Origin: G963668185 sp963668185
GTDB lineage: Bacteria; Chloroflexota; Dehalococcoidia; Lucifugimonadales; G963668185
Length of the DNA: 64,000 nt
Direction of reading: 5' to 3'
Assembly: GCA_963668185.1 (NCBI GenBank)
Contig: OY764162.1
Coordinates: 1,488,001 to 1,552,000 of the forward strand
Part shown: positions 39,905 to 47,158 of the stretch, piece after piece
Layout: every line of letters starts with the position of its first letter
How positions within the stretch are numbered: position 1 is the stretch's first letter
Made by a program: the position numbers and the translations under genes
The notes under the pieces: model-generated
Databases searched by the model: none
Told to the model about the DNA's origin: nothing
Seen by the model: only the letters and a program-made list of their open reading frames with translations

Positions 39905-41905
39905 ATGAGCGTTAAGCGTTACGGGATGACGCTGCTCGGCTTTGCCGTGCTGGTGGTTCTTGCGTTCGCGGTGGCTGCGTGCGGCGCTGCGGAAGAGGAA
40001 ACAACCACTACCACGACGACAGACACGACGGCGTCTGATACAACGACGGACACGGGGTCCACGGACGATTCCATGGCCTCCGACACTGATACGACGGACG
40101 ACATGGAAGACGACTCCATGGCCTCCGACACCGACACGACGGACGACACGGACGACTCCGTGGCCTCTGAAGGCAGCGACCTGACCGAAGCCATGGAGAC
40201 GGACATAGGCATCCAGACCTACAGCGCCGAGATCGACGCGAGCAAGCAGAGGGTGCACTTCACGGACCCGGCGGTTACGCCTCCGGACCGCGACAGCATC
40301 ATCCGCGTGAGAAGCTGGGACTACACCTGCTTCGACCCGCACACGCTGGGCTGCTCAGGCTCACTTTCGAGCATGGTCCACAACACACTCACGCAGTGGT
40401 ATGAGAACCCCGCGGAGCCTTTGGTGGTCGGCGACCCCCGGCCGCTGTCCGAGTTGGCGGAAAGCTGGGAGTTCCCGACTTCCGACTCTATCCGCTTCAA
40501 TCTCCGCAAGGGCATCATGTTCCACGACGTAACTCCTGTGGACGGGCGCGAGATGGTCGCGGAGGACGTGGTGTACAGCTTCGAGAGAGGCATGCTCCCG
40601 GACGCGCAGCGCGCCGCCGAACTTGGCGACATCGGCTCGATCACGGCGATTGACGACTACACCGTAGAGTTCAAGTTCAACGAGCCCTTCGCTCCCTTCA
40701 TGACGCTGGTCTCCCAGTCCCGCTGGAAGGTCGAGGCGCCGGAGGTAGAGGAAGAGTTCGGCGATCTCAGGACCGCCGAGGCCCAGATCGGCACCGGCCC
40801 CTATATGAGCGCTACGTACGAGCCTGGCATCAAGATCAGCATCGTCCGGAACGACGCCTACTGGCGCGGGCCGAACGGCCAGACCGGCGAGGTGCTGCCG
40901 CTTGCGAAGAAGCTCTACGCCGTAATCATCGAGGACGAGGCCGCCGCGATGGCAGCCTACCGCTCCGGTCTGCAGGACCACGGTCCCGCATGGCGGTGCT
41001 GGGGCTGGTGGAGCGCGCTCGACGACCACCTCGTGGCGCTGAGCGACCGCCCGGACCTGGTGTACCACTACCACTCCACGGGCGGCGGCATGTACGCCAA
41101 CTACTTCTACGGCCCGAAGCTCCAGGGCATCTGGGAGAACAAGAACATGCGCTACGCAGTGGCGATGTTCAACGACATCTCCTGCGCGGCATGGTGCGCG
41201 GTCACCGGCGGCATCCAGGACACGCGCTGGGTAGCCGTGGACAATCCGTGGTTCCTGCCGAACGACCAGTTGACCGAGAACGGCCAGCAGTTCTACACGA
41301 ACTACCCGGAGCCCACGATGGACCTCGAGAAGGCCCAGGGCTTCCTTGCGGCGGCCAAGTCAGAGCTCGGCCTGCCGGCTGACGATCCTGTCAAGATAAC
41401 CTTCACGGTGAAGGGCTCCGACCAGTCGATCATCGACATCGGCGGCCGGTACGTCGCCGACCTCAACAAGGTGGGCTTCGACGCCCAGTTGATCGTTCTG
41501 GACAGGGCAGACTGGACGAAGATCAACAAGGGCGAGTTCGAGGACCTGGCCCTGATGTACAACTCCGGTTGGCAGGACGCGGACAGCCTGTTCTACAACA
41601 GGTACTACAGCGAGTCGGTCAACAACTTCATGGGCCTGAACGATCCCGCGTGGGACGACCTGATCATGCAGGGCCGGACCGAGTTCGACCCGGCCAAGCG
41701 CATCGAGATCTACAGCGAGCTGCAGAAGCTCCAGGCGGAGGAGCAGTACGACTTCGCCGTGCCGAACTGGACGAACACGAACATGTTCCCAGAGTGGACG
41801 CACAACCCCGGACCGCAGATCAGCGCGAACGGGTACGTGGGCACCTACCAGCACATGTGGATCGACATGGACCACCCCTCCCGGCAAGGATACGAGTGGG
41901 AGTAA
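39905..41905 (+). CDS. ABC transporter substrate-binding lipoprotein, family 5 (peptide/nickel type)
   Basis: Extracytoplasmic binding protein for oligopeptides or similar solutes; 666 residues. A signal segment ends FAVAACGAA with lipid-anchored Cys26. A ~55-residue Thr/Asp/Ser linker follows, containing a repeated ASDTDTTDD unit. The binding domain starts about residue 95; SLSSMVHNTLTQWYENPAEP and WEFPTSDSIRFNLRKGIMFH are the SBP_bac_5 signature region. GAGGAG precedes the ATG, a strong promoter lies upstream and a terminator downstream, so it is monocistronic. No cognate permease or ATPase is nearby. Confidence 0.9.
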   Translation: MSVKRYGMTLLGFAVLVVLAFAVAACGAAEEETTTTTTTDTTASDTTTDTGSTDDSMASDTDTTDDMEDDSMASDTDTTDDTDDSVASEGSDLTEAMETDIGIQTYSAEIDASKQRVHFTDPAVTPPDRDSIIRVRSWDYTCFDPHTLGCSGSLSSMVHNTLTQWYENPAEPLVVGDPRPLSELAESWEFPTSDSIRFNLRKGIMFHDVTPVDGREMVAEDVVYSFERGMLPDAQRAAELGDIGSITAIDDYTVEFKFNEPFAPFMTLVSQSRWKVEAPEVEEEFGDLRTAEAQIGTGPYMSATYEPGIKISIVRNDAYWRGPNGQTGEVLPLAKKLYAVIIEDEAAAMAAYRSGLQDHGPAWRCWGWWSALDDHLVALSDRPDLVYHYHSTGGGMYANYFYGPKLQGIWENKNMRYAVAMFNDISCAAWCAVTGGIQDTRWVAVDNPWFLPNDQLTENGQQFYTNYPEPTMDLEKAQGFLAAAKSELGLPADDPVKITFTVKGSDQSIIDIGGRYVADLNKVGFDAQLIVLDRADWTKINKGEFEDLALMYNSGWQDADSLFYNRYYSESVNNFMGLNDPAWDDLIMQGRTEFDPAKRIEIYSELQKLQAEEQYDFAVPNWTNTNMFPEWTHNPGPQISANGYVGTYQHMWIDMDHPSRQGYEWE

Positions 41906-41950
41906 CGGTCCAGCCTAACCTGTAGGCACAACTCCAGCAGACCCAACAAA

Positions 41951-41986
41951 GAGGGGCCCGGCAGACGCCGGGCCCCTCGGCTTTTC
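41951..41986 (+). terminator. Rho-independent terminator after the solute-binding protein gene
   Basis: A 12-bp perfect stem GAGGGGCCCGGC / GCCGGGCCCCTC with an AGAC loop (41951-41978) is followed by GGCTTTTC. It lies 45 bases after the stop codon. Confidence 0.85.
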
Positions 41987-42009
41987 TGGTAAGTGTTCAG
42001 AGTTGGGGA

Positions 42010-42180
42010 GCGGATACCGGCCTTCGCCGGTATGACGGGTATGCGGCAGAACCCCATCCCGGCCTTCCCCAGCAGACTGGGGAAGGGGTAAGGTGTAGCC
42101 TATGCTGGGGATGGGGTGAGCGCAGTCTATGCTGGGGATGGGGTGAGCGCAGTCTATGCTGGGGATGGGGTAGGCGCAGT
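42010..42180. repeat. Hairpin repeats and a 27-bp tandem repeat
   Basis: ATACCGG/CCGGTAT (42014-42033) repeats the 35696 hairpin. CCTTCCCCAG-CAGA-CTGGGGAAGG (42063-42086) is a perfect inverted repeat related to 39476-39495. Three tandem 27-bp units (42100-42126, 42127-42153, 42154-42180) follow and end at the stop codon of the alcohol dehydrogenase gene. Confidence 0.8.
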
Positions 42181-43221
42181 CTATGTGTGGATCTGTACTT
42201 TGATGGATCCGCTGCGCTTGTCGTAGGCGGTGTCCAGGGCTTCCTGCATACTGCCGAGCGGGAACTTGTGGGTGACCATTTGCTCGATGGGCGTGCGGCC
42301 TGCCGCGACCATGTCTATCGTCGCCTCGTAGTCGTGCCGGCCGTCCAGGATGCTGTAGCACGACGAGAAGACGATCGACTGCTCCTTCAGGAGCGGCTCC
42401 ATCCAGTCGGTCTCTATAGGCTTCCAGTGCAGCCCGAGAATCACGATCCGCCCCTGCATGCGCGTACAGTCCACAGACTGGGCGATCGTCTCGCCCGTCC
42501 GCCCGCCGACCGTTTCGATGGTCACGTCGGCGCCCCTGCCGCCGGTCGCGTCCAACAGCAGGTCCTTTAGCTCCGGCCCGCTGTCGGGCGCGACGACGTC
42601 GGCCCCCAAGCGCCGGGCCATGTCCGCCTGCTGCGGGTATCGCGCCGTGGCGAAGATGCGGCCCGCGCCCATCGACCGGGCGGCGGCGACCGCGGTCAGG
42701 CCGATGTTGCCGGAGCCGAGCACCAGCACCGTCTCGCCGCCGCTCAGCGCGCCGCGCCGGACGGCGTGCACGGACACGGCGAGCGGCTCGACGAGCGCGG
42801 CCTGCTCCCACGTCACGCCGTCGGGCAGCGGAAAGCAGCCGGCGGCGCGGCGCTTGATGAACTCGGCGTAGCCGCCTCCTTCGTTTTGCGCCGGGTCCTG
42901 GCACTGGATCGGCTGGCCCATCCGACAGTACCAGCACGCTCCGCACGACACGCCGTAGCCGATGGTGTCGATAGCCACCCGCTCGCCGACGCGCGCCGGG
43001 TCGATCTCGCGTCCCACCTCCACTATCTCGCCCGCGACTTCGTGGCCCGCGGGCTGGGTCTCCGCCTCCTCCTTGTCCCACCACATCTGCAGGTCGGAGC
43101 CGCAGATGCCTTCCGCCCTCACCCTGACGATCGCGTCTTTGGGGCCGGGCGCCGGCTTCGGTATCTGTGTGATCCGGACTTTGCGGTTGCCCTGGTACAG
43201 GGCGGCGTTCATCGTAGTCAT
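42181..43221 (-). CDS. Zinc-dependent alcohol dehydrogenase (MDR family)
   Basis: NAD(P)-dependent medium-chain dehydrogenase; 346 residues. Catalytic zinc ligands are Cys40 (GICGSD) and the His60-Glu61 pair (AGHEVAGEI); structural zinc cysteines are 93, 96, 99 and 107 (CGACWYCRMGQPIQC). The Rossmann motif is VLVLGSGNIG. The layout matches sorbitol/threonine-type dehydrogenases. It lies nine bases downstream of the MFS gene on the same strand, so transport and oxidation of one polyol or alcohol may be coupled. Confidence 0.92.
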   Translation of the reverse strand: MTTMNAALYQGNRKVRITQIPKPAPGPKDAIVRVRAEGICGSDLQMWWDKEEAETQPAGHEVAGEIVEVGREIDPARVGERVAIDTIGYGVSCGACWYCRMGQPIQCQDPAQNEGGGYAEFIKRRAAGCFPLPDGVTWEQAALVEPLAVSVHAVRRGALSGGETVLVLGSGNIGLTAVAAARSMGAGRIFATARYPQQADMARRLGADVVAPDSGPELKDLLLDATGGRGADVTIETVGGRTGETIAQSVDCTRMQGRIVILGLHWKPIETDWMEPLLKEQSIVFSSCYSILDGRHDYEATIDMVAAGRTPIEQMVTHKFPLGSMQEALDTAYDKRSGSIKVQIHT

Positions 43222-43230
43222 CGGCAGCCT

Positions 43231-44466
43231 CTACTTGTCGTCGAATCTGCGAGGGAGCAGCAGGCCGGACGCGGTCATCACGAGGGCGCACAGGCTGGTG
43301 ACGGTGAGCGCGAGGCCGAGGTCGTCGGTGACGCCCTGGATGTATCCCGCCAGCACCGGGCCGATGACGCCGCCAACCCACATGGCGGTCGTGAGCAGGC
43401 CCATGGTGACGGCGATCTCCCTGGGCTTGATGTTCTTCAACTCGAACGGGATCGTCATCACCACGGGGAACAGGGTCCACGCCATTCCGTTGAGCGCGCC
43501 GAGGACCATGAGGTAGCCGACGGCGCTGACGTGCAGCATGAGTATGCTGCTGCCCGCGGCGAGCAGGCCGGAGAGCCACAGCACGGTCTTCTTCCTGCCG
43601 ACGCGACTGACGGCGAAACCGACGGCGATGCCCCCCGCGCCGGCAACCATGCCGGAGACCGAGATCACTCCCGCCGACAAGGTGAGCGAGATGTCGTGCT
43701 CGTCGAGCATGAAGCTGGGCCAGAAGGTGGTGAACGCGGTCCACGTCGCGGAGATGCCGAGCATTCCGACGCTGACGAGCCACAACTCCGGGTACCTGAA
43801 GAGGCTTGTGATGGGCGTGCCGGTCTGCGAACGCATCTCGGAGGCGTACTCCTCGGTGCGCCGCTCGCGTCCCAGGACGTGCCAGACGACGGCGAGCGCG
43901 AAGCTGGACGCCCCGAACGCGTAGAACGTCATGCGCCAGTTGTCGTCCAACAACTGCATTATCAGGGGCACGGCGATGAACCCGACGGCCACGAACCCCC
44001 ACAGCGCGCTGCGAAGGCTGTTCACGATGACGATTTCCCGGGCCGGCACCCACTGCTTGGTGAGCATCGTTCCCGCGGGCTCGCGCACCATCATCACGAC
44101 GCCGAACACGAACCGCCATGCCAGCAGAATCCAGTACACGGGCGCCATGCCCTGGAGCACGGCGAGCGCGGCGGCGGCGTAGAAGGTGATCGTGCTCACG
44201 GCCTTGGGGCTGAACCGGGACATGAGCCAGCCGGCGGGCAGGGCGAGGGCGAGGTTGCCGATCATGGCGGACGCGCTGAGCCAGCCCTCCTGCTCCGGAG
44301 ACAGGCCCATCTCCTCCCTCATGCTGGGCAGGAACAGGCCGATGGTCTCCAGAAGGATGTATCCCCACGTGTGCACGCCCGTCCACGTGAGCATGACCAC
44401 CCACCGATACGAGGGGGCTTCCAACTCCAGCGATTGAGCGGCGGGGGAAACGGAGGACTTGGCCAT
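43231..44466 (-). CDS. MFS transporter
   Basis: Proton-linked transporter of the major facilitator superfamily; 411 residues with about twelve helices. NLALALPAGWLMSRFSPKAV is the motif A region between helices 2 and 3, and AVGFAVSRVGRKKTVLWLSG is the repeat of motif A in the second half. Substrate unknown; the adjacent alcohol dehydrogenase suggests an alcohol, acid or sugar alcohol. Confidence 0.9.
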   Translation of the reverse strand: MAKSSVSPAAQSLELEAPSYRWVVMLTWTGVHTWGYILLETIGLFLPSMREEMGLSPEQEGWLSASAMIGNLALALPAGWLMSRFSPKAVSTITFYAAAALAVLQGMAPVYWILLAWRFVFGVVMMVREPAGTMLTKQWVPAREIVIVNSLRSALWGFVAVGFIAVPLIMQLLDDNWRMTFYAFGASSFALAVVWHVLGRERRTEEYASEMRSQTGTPITSLFRYPELWLVSVGMLGISATWTAFTTFWPSFMLDEHDISLTLSAGVISVSGMVAGAGGIAVGFAVSRVGRKKTVLWLSGLLAAGSSILMLHVSAVGYLMVLGALNGMAWTLFPVVMTIPFELKNIKPREIAVTMGLLTTAMWVGGVIGPVLAGYIQGVTDDLGLALTVTSLCALVMTASGLLLPRRFDDK

Positions 44467-44534
44467 GGGCCACCGGATGATACGTTGTTGGGAATCGATT
44501 CTCCAGCAATCGGGACGGCGGCGCGGGACCGCAG

Positions 44535-44568
44535 CCCGTTATGGTTCGACAAGCTCACCACGAACGGG
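44535..44568. repeat. Palindromic REP-like repeat (CCCGTT...AACGGG)
   Basis: Arms CCCGTT and AACGGG flank GGTTCGACAAGCTCACCACG. Same family as 14986-15024. Confidence 0.7.
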
Positions 44569-44576
44569 CGTCGGCG

Positions 44577-44607
44577 TTGAAGCTACGCCGGCCACGTTTG
44601 CTATAAT
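44577..44607 (+). promoter_or_regulatory. Promoter of tRNA-Asn
   Basis: A perfect -10 box TATAAT (44602-44607) lies 37 bases upstream of the tRNA; TTGAAG (44577-44582) is a possible -35 with a long 19-base spacer. A GCGGCCCG/CGGGCCGC hairpin (44614-44636) lies in the 5' leader of the transcript. Confidence 0.55.
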
Positions 44608-44644
44608 CGGCGTGCGGCCCGGCTCTTGCGGGCCGCTTCCTTGC

Positions 44645-44719
44645 TCCGCAGTAGCTCAGTGGTAGAGCGGTCGGCTGTTAACCGATTGGTCGTAGGTTCG
44701 AATCCTACCTGCGGAGCCA
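44645..44719 (+). tRNA. tRNA-Asn (anticodon GTT)
   Basis: The cloverleaf folds completely. The acceptor stem TCCGCAG/CTGCGGA, D-arm GCTC/GAGC, anticodon stem GTCGG/CCGAT and T-arm GTAGG/CCTAC are all perfectly paired, and TTCGAAT is the T-loop. The anticodon GTT is at 44677-44679. The discriminator base is G and CCA is encoded (44717-44719). Confidence 0.97.
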
Positions 44720-44754
44720 GCGCCCCCTGAAACTATCGCCCACCGTCAGGCCGC

Positions 44755-45024
44755 TCAGGTCCGCCGCGCTCGTTCCGGCGGCGACTCTGGTGCAAGCGGC
44801 GTCGCTCCGACTGCTCCGACGCGTTTCCGGCGGGCCTGGGAATACAACACTGTTGCAACGGTGATAGTCTCACCGTCTCCGGCCATGAACTCCGCTACGA
44901 ACCCTCCGGCGTCCGGGTCCGGATGTACGTGTACCACCGCCCCGACGTCGCCCGGCTTTAGCTCGCTCCCGTTATCGCCGAGGACGTTGTCCGTTAGGAC
45001 AACCAGTTCGTGCTCCTTGAACAC
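44755..45024 (-). CDS. DUF4926 domain protein
   Basis: A small beta-rich protein; 89 residues. LVVLTDNVLGDNGSELKPGD followed by VGAVVHVHPDPDAGGFVAEF matches the layout of DUF4926 (Lx-DV..GL..GxxGTVV.V). The C-terminal 24 residues are basic and proline-rich and exceed the usual length of 60-70. It starts three bases after a DUF6883 gene, its usual partner. The pair has been seen as an accessory two-gene unit; no function is established. Confidence 0.75.
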   Translation of the reverse strand: MFKEHELVVLTDNVLGDNGSELKPGDVGAVVHVHPDPDAGGFVAEFMAGDGETITVATVLYSQARRKRVGAVGATPLAPESPPERARRT

Positions 45025-45027
45025 TTT

Positions 45028-45366
45028 TTACCTCCTGAGCGGGTAGGCTGTAATCAGCCGGGGACGGGAACTCCCAATGTCAAACTGCCAAACTGTCCTG
45101 ACCTCTGCCCCGCCACCGCCGGGAGCTTGGAGCAGGCCATCTACATGATAGCGCGGGCCGTACGCCGTTTGCACTACCAGAGACACCTCATGGGATTCTG
45201 CCTGCGTCTTCAATGCGTTTGCCAGGATCTCCCAGGAATCCCGCCTGAACCCAAGGGCGGCAAAGAACCCCGCCTTGCCACTGCTCCCCTGATGGGAGGG
45301 GGACAGCAGATACTCCGTAATCTTTGTCCGGTCTATTTGGGCATTGCCCGCGTTCGGGAGTTCCAG
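45028..45366 (-). CDS. DUF6883 domain protein, probably starting at a CTG codon
   Basis: The frame is open between a stop at 45385-45387 and the stop at 45028. It encodes about 112 residues: LELPNAGNAQIDRTKITEYL, then SPSHQGSSGKAGFFAALGF, and near the end AEVRTVWQFDIGSSRPRLIT followed by AYP. This is the full length and conserved ends of DUF6883 (start LPNA, C-terminal TVW...PRLVTAYP). There is no ATG, GTG or TTG before the conserved start; CTG at 45366-45364 is the only near-start, with GAGGG upstream. Either a CTG start is used or the true start was lost. It sits immediately upstream of DUF4926. Confidence 0.7.
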   Translation of the reverse strand: MELPNAGNAQIDRTKITEYLLSPSHQGSSGKAGFFAALGFRRDSWEILANALKTQAESHEVSLVVQTAYGPRYHVDGLLQAPGGGGAEVRTVWQFDIGSSRPRLITAYPLRR

Positions 45367-45516
45367 GACAACCCTCGCCGCATCTCACTATCAAGTCTTA
45401 ACAGGATAGTGCTGCATGGGTTGGGAACGTGTCAACCAAGTCCTCAGCCATGGACCATCGCCACACCCAGCCCTCCCCCTGCCGTAGAGCCTGCTCCGAG
45501 TCCATCGAGGGGGCGG

Positions 45517-46644
45517 TCACGCTGGCTTGGCATTACCTAGCAGTTCGCGGAACAAGGCCTCCCACTGGTCGAGCACGGCGTCTTCGGAGTATGCGGTGCG
45601 GACGCGCTCAAACGCCCGATCAGCCATGGATCTTCGCTCCTCCAGACTCGCATCCATGAGCTTCGACATGGCATTCGCGAGCGCCCCGGGGTCTCCCGGC
45701 GGCGCGAGCAGGCCGGAGACGCCGTGCTCCAGCATTTCGGGGACGGAGGCTACGGCGGTGGCGACGACGGGCCGGCGGGCGGCCATGGCCTCGAGCACGG
45801 CGACCGGCATCCCTTCCCACGCGGAGGACAGCACGAGCGCGTCGCTGGCCTGGAGCAAGCGCGGCACGTCGCGGCGCAGGCCAAGCAACATGACGCGGTC
45901 TTCGAGGCCGAGGCGGCGGACGAGCGAGCGCAACTCATCGCGCAGGGGGCCGTCTCCGGCTATGGCGAGCGTCGCGTCGGGGCGGCTGCGGGAGAGTTCG
46001 GAGAAGGCGCCGAGCATCGCGGGGTAGTCCTTGGCCGGGTCGAGGCGGCCCACCGCAAGCCAGAGGAACCGATCGTCCGGTACGCCCAACTCCTTGCGCG
46101 CCTCCGCGCGGCTGCCGTCCGGGGCGAAGGCGTCGAGGCTGACGAAGTTGGGGATGACGCGGACGCGGGCCGATGTCGTGACACCGCGCCGGCACAGGTC
46201 GTCGGCGAGGAGGCGTGACTGGACGGTTACGGCGTCGGCGAAGCGGTCGGTGAGGCCGAGCAGTGTCTCCCTGATGCGCGAGTCTCGTTCAGTGTGCACC
46301 GAAGAGACGAGTGCCGGCACGCCAAGCAGAAGCCGGGGAAGTCGCGCTGTCACAATGCCATGGAACATGAACCCCACAAGGACGTCCGGCCTCTGTCGTC
46401 TGATCTCCATCGCGGCGCGAAAAACGCTCGCAAACTTCCACGGGCCGCCGGACGCGTTCAGTGTAAGCGCGGCTACCCCCGGCTCGCGCAGTTCGGAGCG
46501 CAGCGAGTCCGGGGAGAACGGCAGGTACGATAGCACTGTCACGCGCCATCCCCTGCCGGCGAGGCCGTTGGCGAGCGCGACGAGCTGGTTCTCGGCGCCG
46601 CCCCGCTCGAGGCCGCTGACGGCGAACATTATGTGTGGGGGCAT
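45517..46644 (-). CDS. Glycosyltransferase family 4
   Basis: Retaining GT-B glycosyltransferase for a surface polysaccharide; 375 residues. FAVSGLERGGAENQLVALAN is the GGAE donor-lobe loop, FLWLAVGRLDPAKDYPAMLG the start of the C-terminal lobe, and ALVLSSAWEGMPVAVLEAMA the E-x7-E nucleotide-sugar site. It is the most downstream gene of the polysaccharide locus and divergent from the HEPN gene. Confidence 0.92.
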   Translation of the reverse strand: MPPHIMFAVSGLERGGAENQLVALANGLAGRGWRVTVLSYLPFSPDSLRSELREPGVAALTLNASGGPWKFASVFRAAMEIRRQRPDVLVGFMFHGIVTARLPRLLLGVPALVSSVHTERDSRIRETLLGLTDRFADAVTVQSRLLADDLCRRGVTTSARVRVIPNFVSLDAFAPDGSRAEARKELGVPDDRFLWLAVGRLDPAKDYPAMLGAFSELSRSRPDATLAIAGDGPLRDELRSLVRRLGLEDRVMLLGLRRDVPRLLQASDALVLSSAWEGMPVAVLEAMAARRPVVATAVASVPEMLEHGVSGLLAPPGDPGALANAMSKLMDASLEERRSMADRAFERVRTAYSEDAVLDQWEALFRELLGNAKPA

Positions 46645-46731
46645 GGCGGCGTACGGCGGTGGTTCGTGGTGGTCATGGCGAGTTTACGGTTGCACGGTAG
46701 TTCGCGCGGGGCAGGTTCCTGCGTTCCAGCC

Positions 46732-46737
46732 TATAAT
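46732..46737 (+). promoter_or_regulatory. Possible -10 element for the HEPN-like gene
   Basis: TATAAT lies 29 bases before the ATG at 46766; no convincing -35 box is present at the right distance. Confidence 0.35.
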
Positions 46738-46765
46738 ATACGTAACCGTCCTGAGAGGAGGGCGC

Positions 46766-47158
46766 ATGACCGTTCCGGCGCTTGACACGGCCCGCGTGTT
46801 CGAGGATGCCCGCGCGATGCACGCCGCGGCCCTCGACCGGCTGGCCGCAGGGGACATTCGCGACGCGGCGGAGAAGGCTTGGTGCGCCGCCAAGCGGGCC
46901 ACGGACGCGCTCATCCTGGCGCGGACCGGTGAGGAGCCGCAGAAGTCGCCGGCGACCAGCAGGGCGCTTAACGAGTTGGCGTCGCGCGATCCGGGCGTGG
47001 ACGCGCTGGTGGGCCGCTACTACTCGCGGCAGGCGCAACTGCACGGCGAGTGCTTCTACCTGGGCCTGTGCGAGCCGCTGGAAGCGACCGAACGGCGGAT
47101 CCAGGAGACGCTCGGCTACATCGAGGACGCGGAGCGGCTGGCGCACGTCACAGCGTGA
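46766..47158 (+). CDS. HEPN-domain-like protein (PaREP1 type)
   Basis: A 130-residue all-helical protein. AALDRLAAGDIRDAAEKAWC followed by AAKRATDALILAR is the usual first helix pair of PaREP1/HEPN proteins, and YYSRQAQLHGECFYLG carries R-x4-H (Arg, His of RQAQLH), the catalytic motif of HEPN RNases. GAGGAG precedes the ATG. The longer open frame upstream is a shadow of the antisense glycosyltransferase. No MNT nucleotidyltransferase partner is adjacent. It is the only plus-strand gene amid the polysaccharide genes here. Confidence 0.75.
   Translation: MTVPALDTARVFEDARAMHAAALDRLAAGDIRDAAEKAWCAAKRATDALILARTGEEPQKSPATSRALNELASRDPGVDALVGRYYSRQAQLHGECFYLGLCEPLEATERRIQETLGYIEDAERLAHVTA

Noticed and set aside
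42100..42180. Possible CRISPR array
   Set aside because: The 27-bp units are directly adjacent with no spacers and no cas genes are near.
41915..44509. An 864-codon open frame on the minus strand spanning the alcohol dehydrogenase and MFS genes
   Set aside because: It overlaps two well-supported genes on the same strand in another frame, is extremely Arg/Pro/Gly-rich, and reads through the 27-bp tandem repeats. It is an effect of high GC content.
42766..44580. A 604-codon plus-strand open frame antisense to the MFS gene
   Set aside because: His/Arg/Glu-rich composition with no domain, fully antisense to a clear MFS gene.
44614..44636. GC hairpin upstream of tRNA-Asn as a rho-independent terminator
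   Set aside because: It lies downstream of the tRNA promoter -10 box, lacks a T-run and has no upstream gene to terminate on that strand.
46031..47158. A 375-residue version of the HEPN-like protein
   Set aside because: The first 245 codons are antisense to a conserved glycosyltransferase; the ribosome-binding site and -10 element point to ATG 46766.
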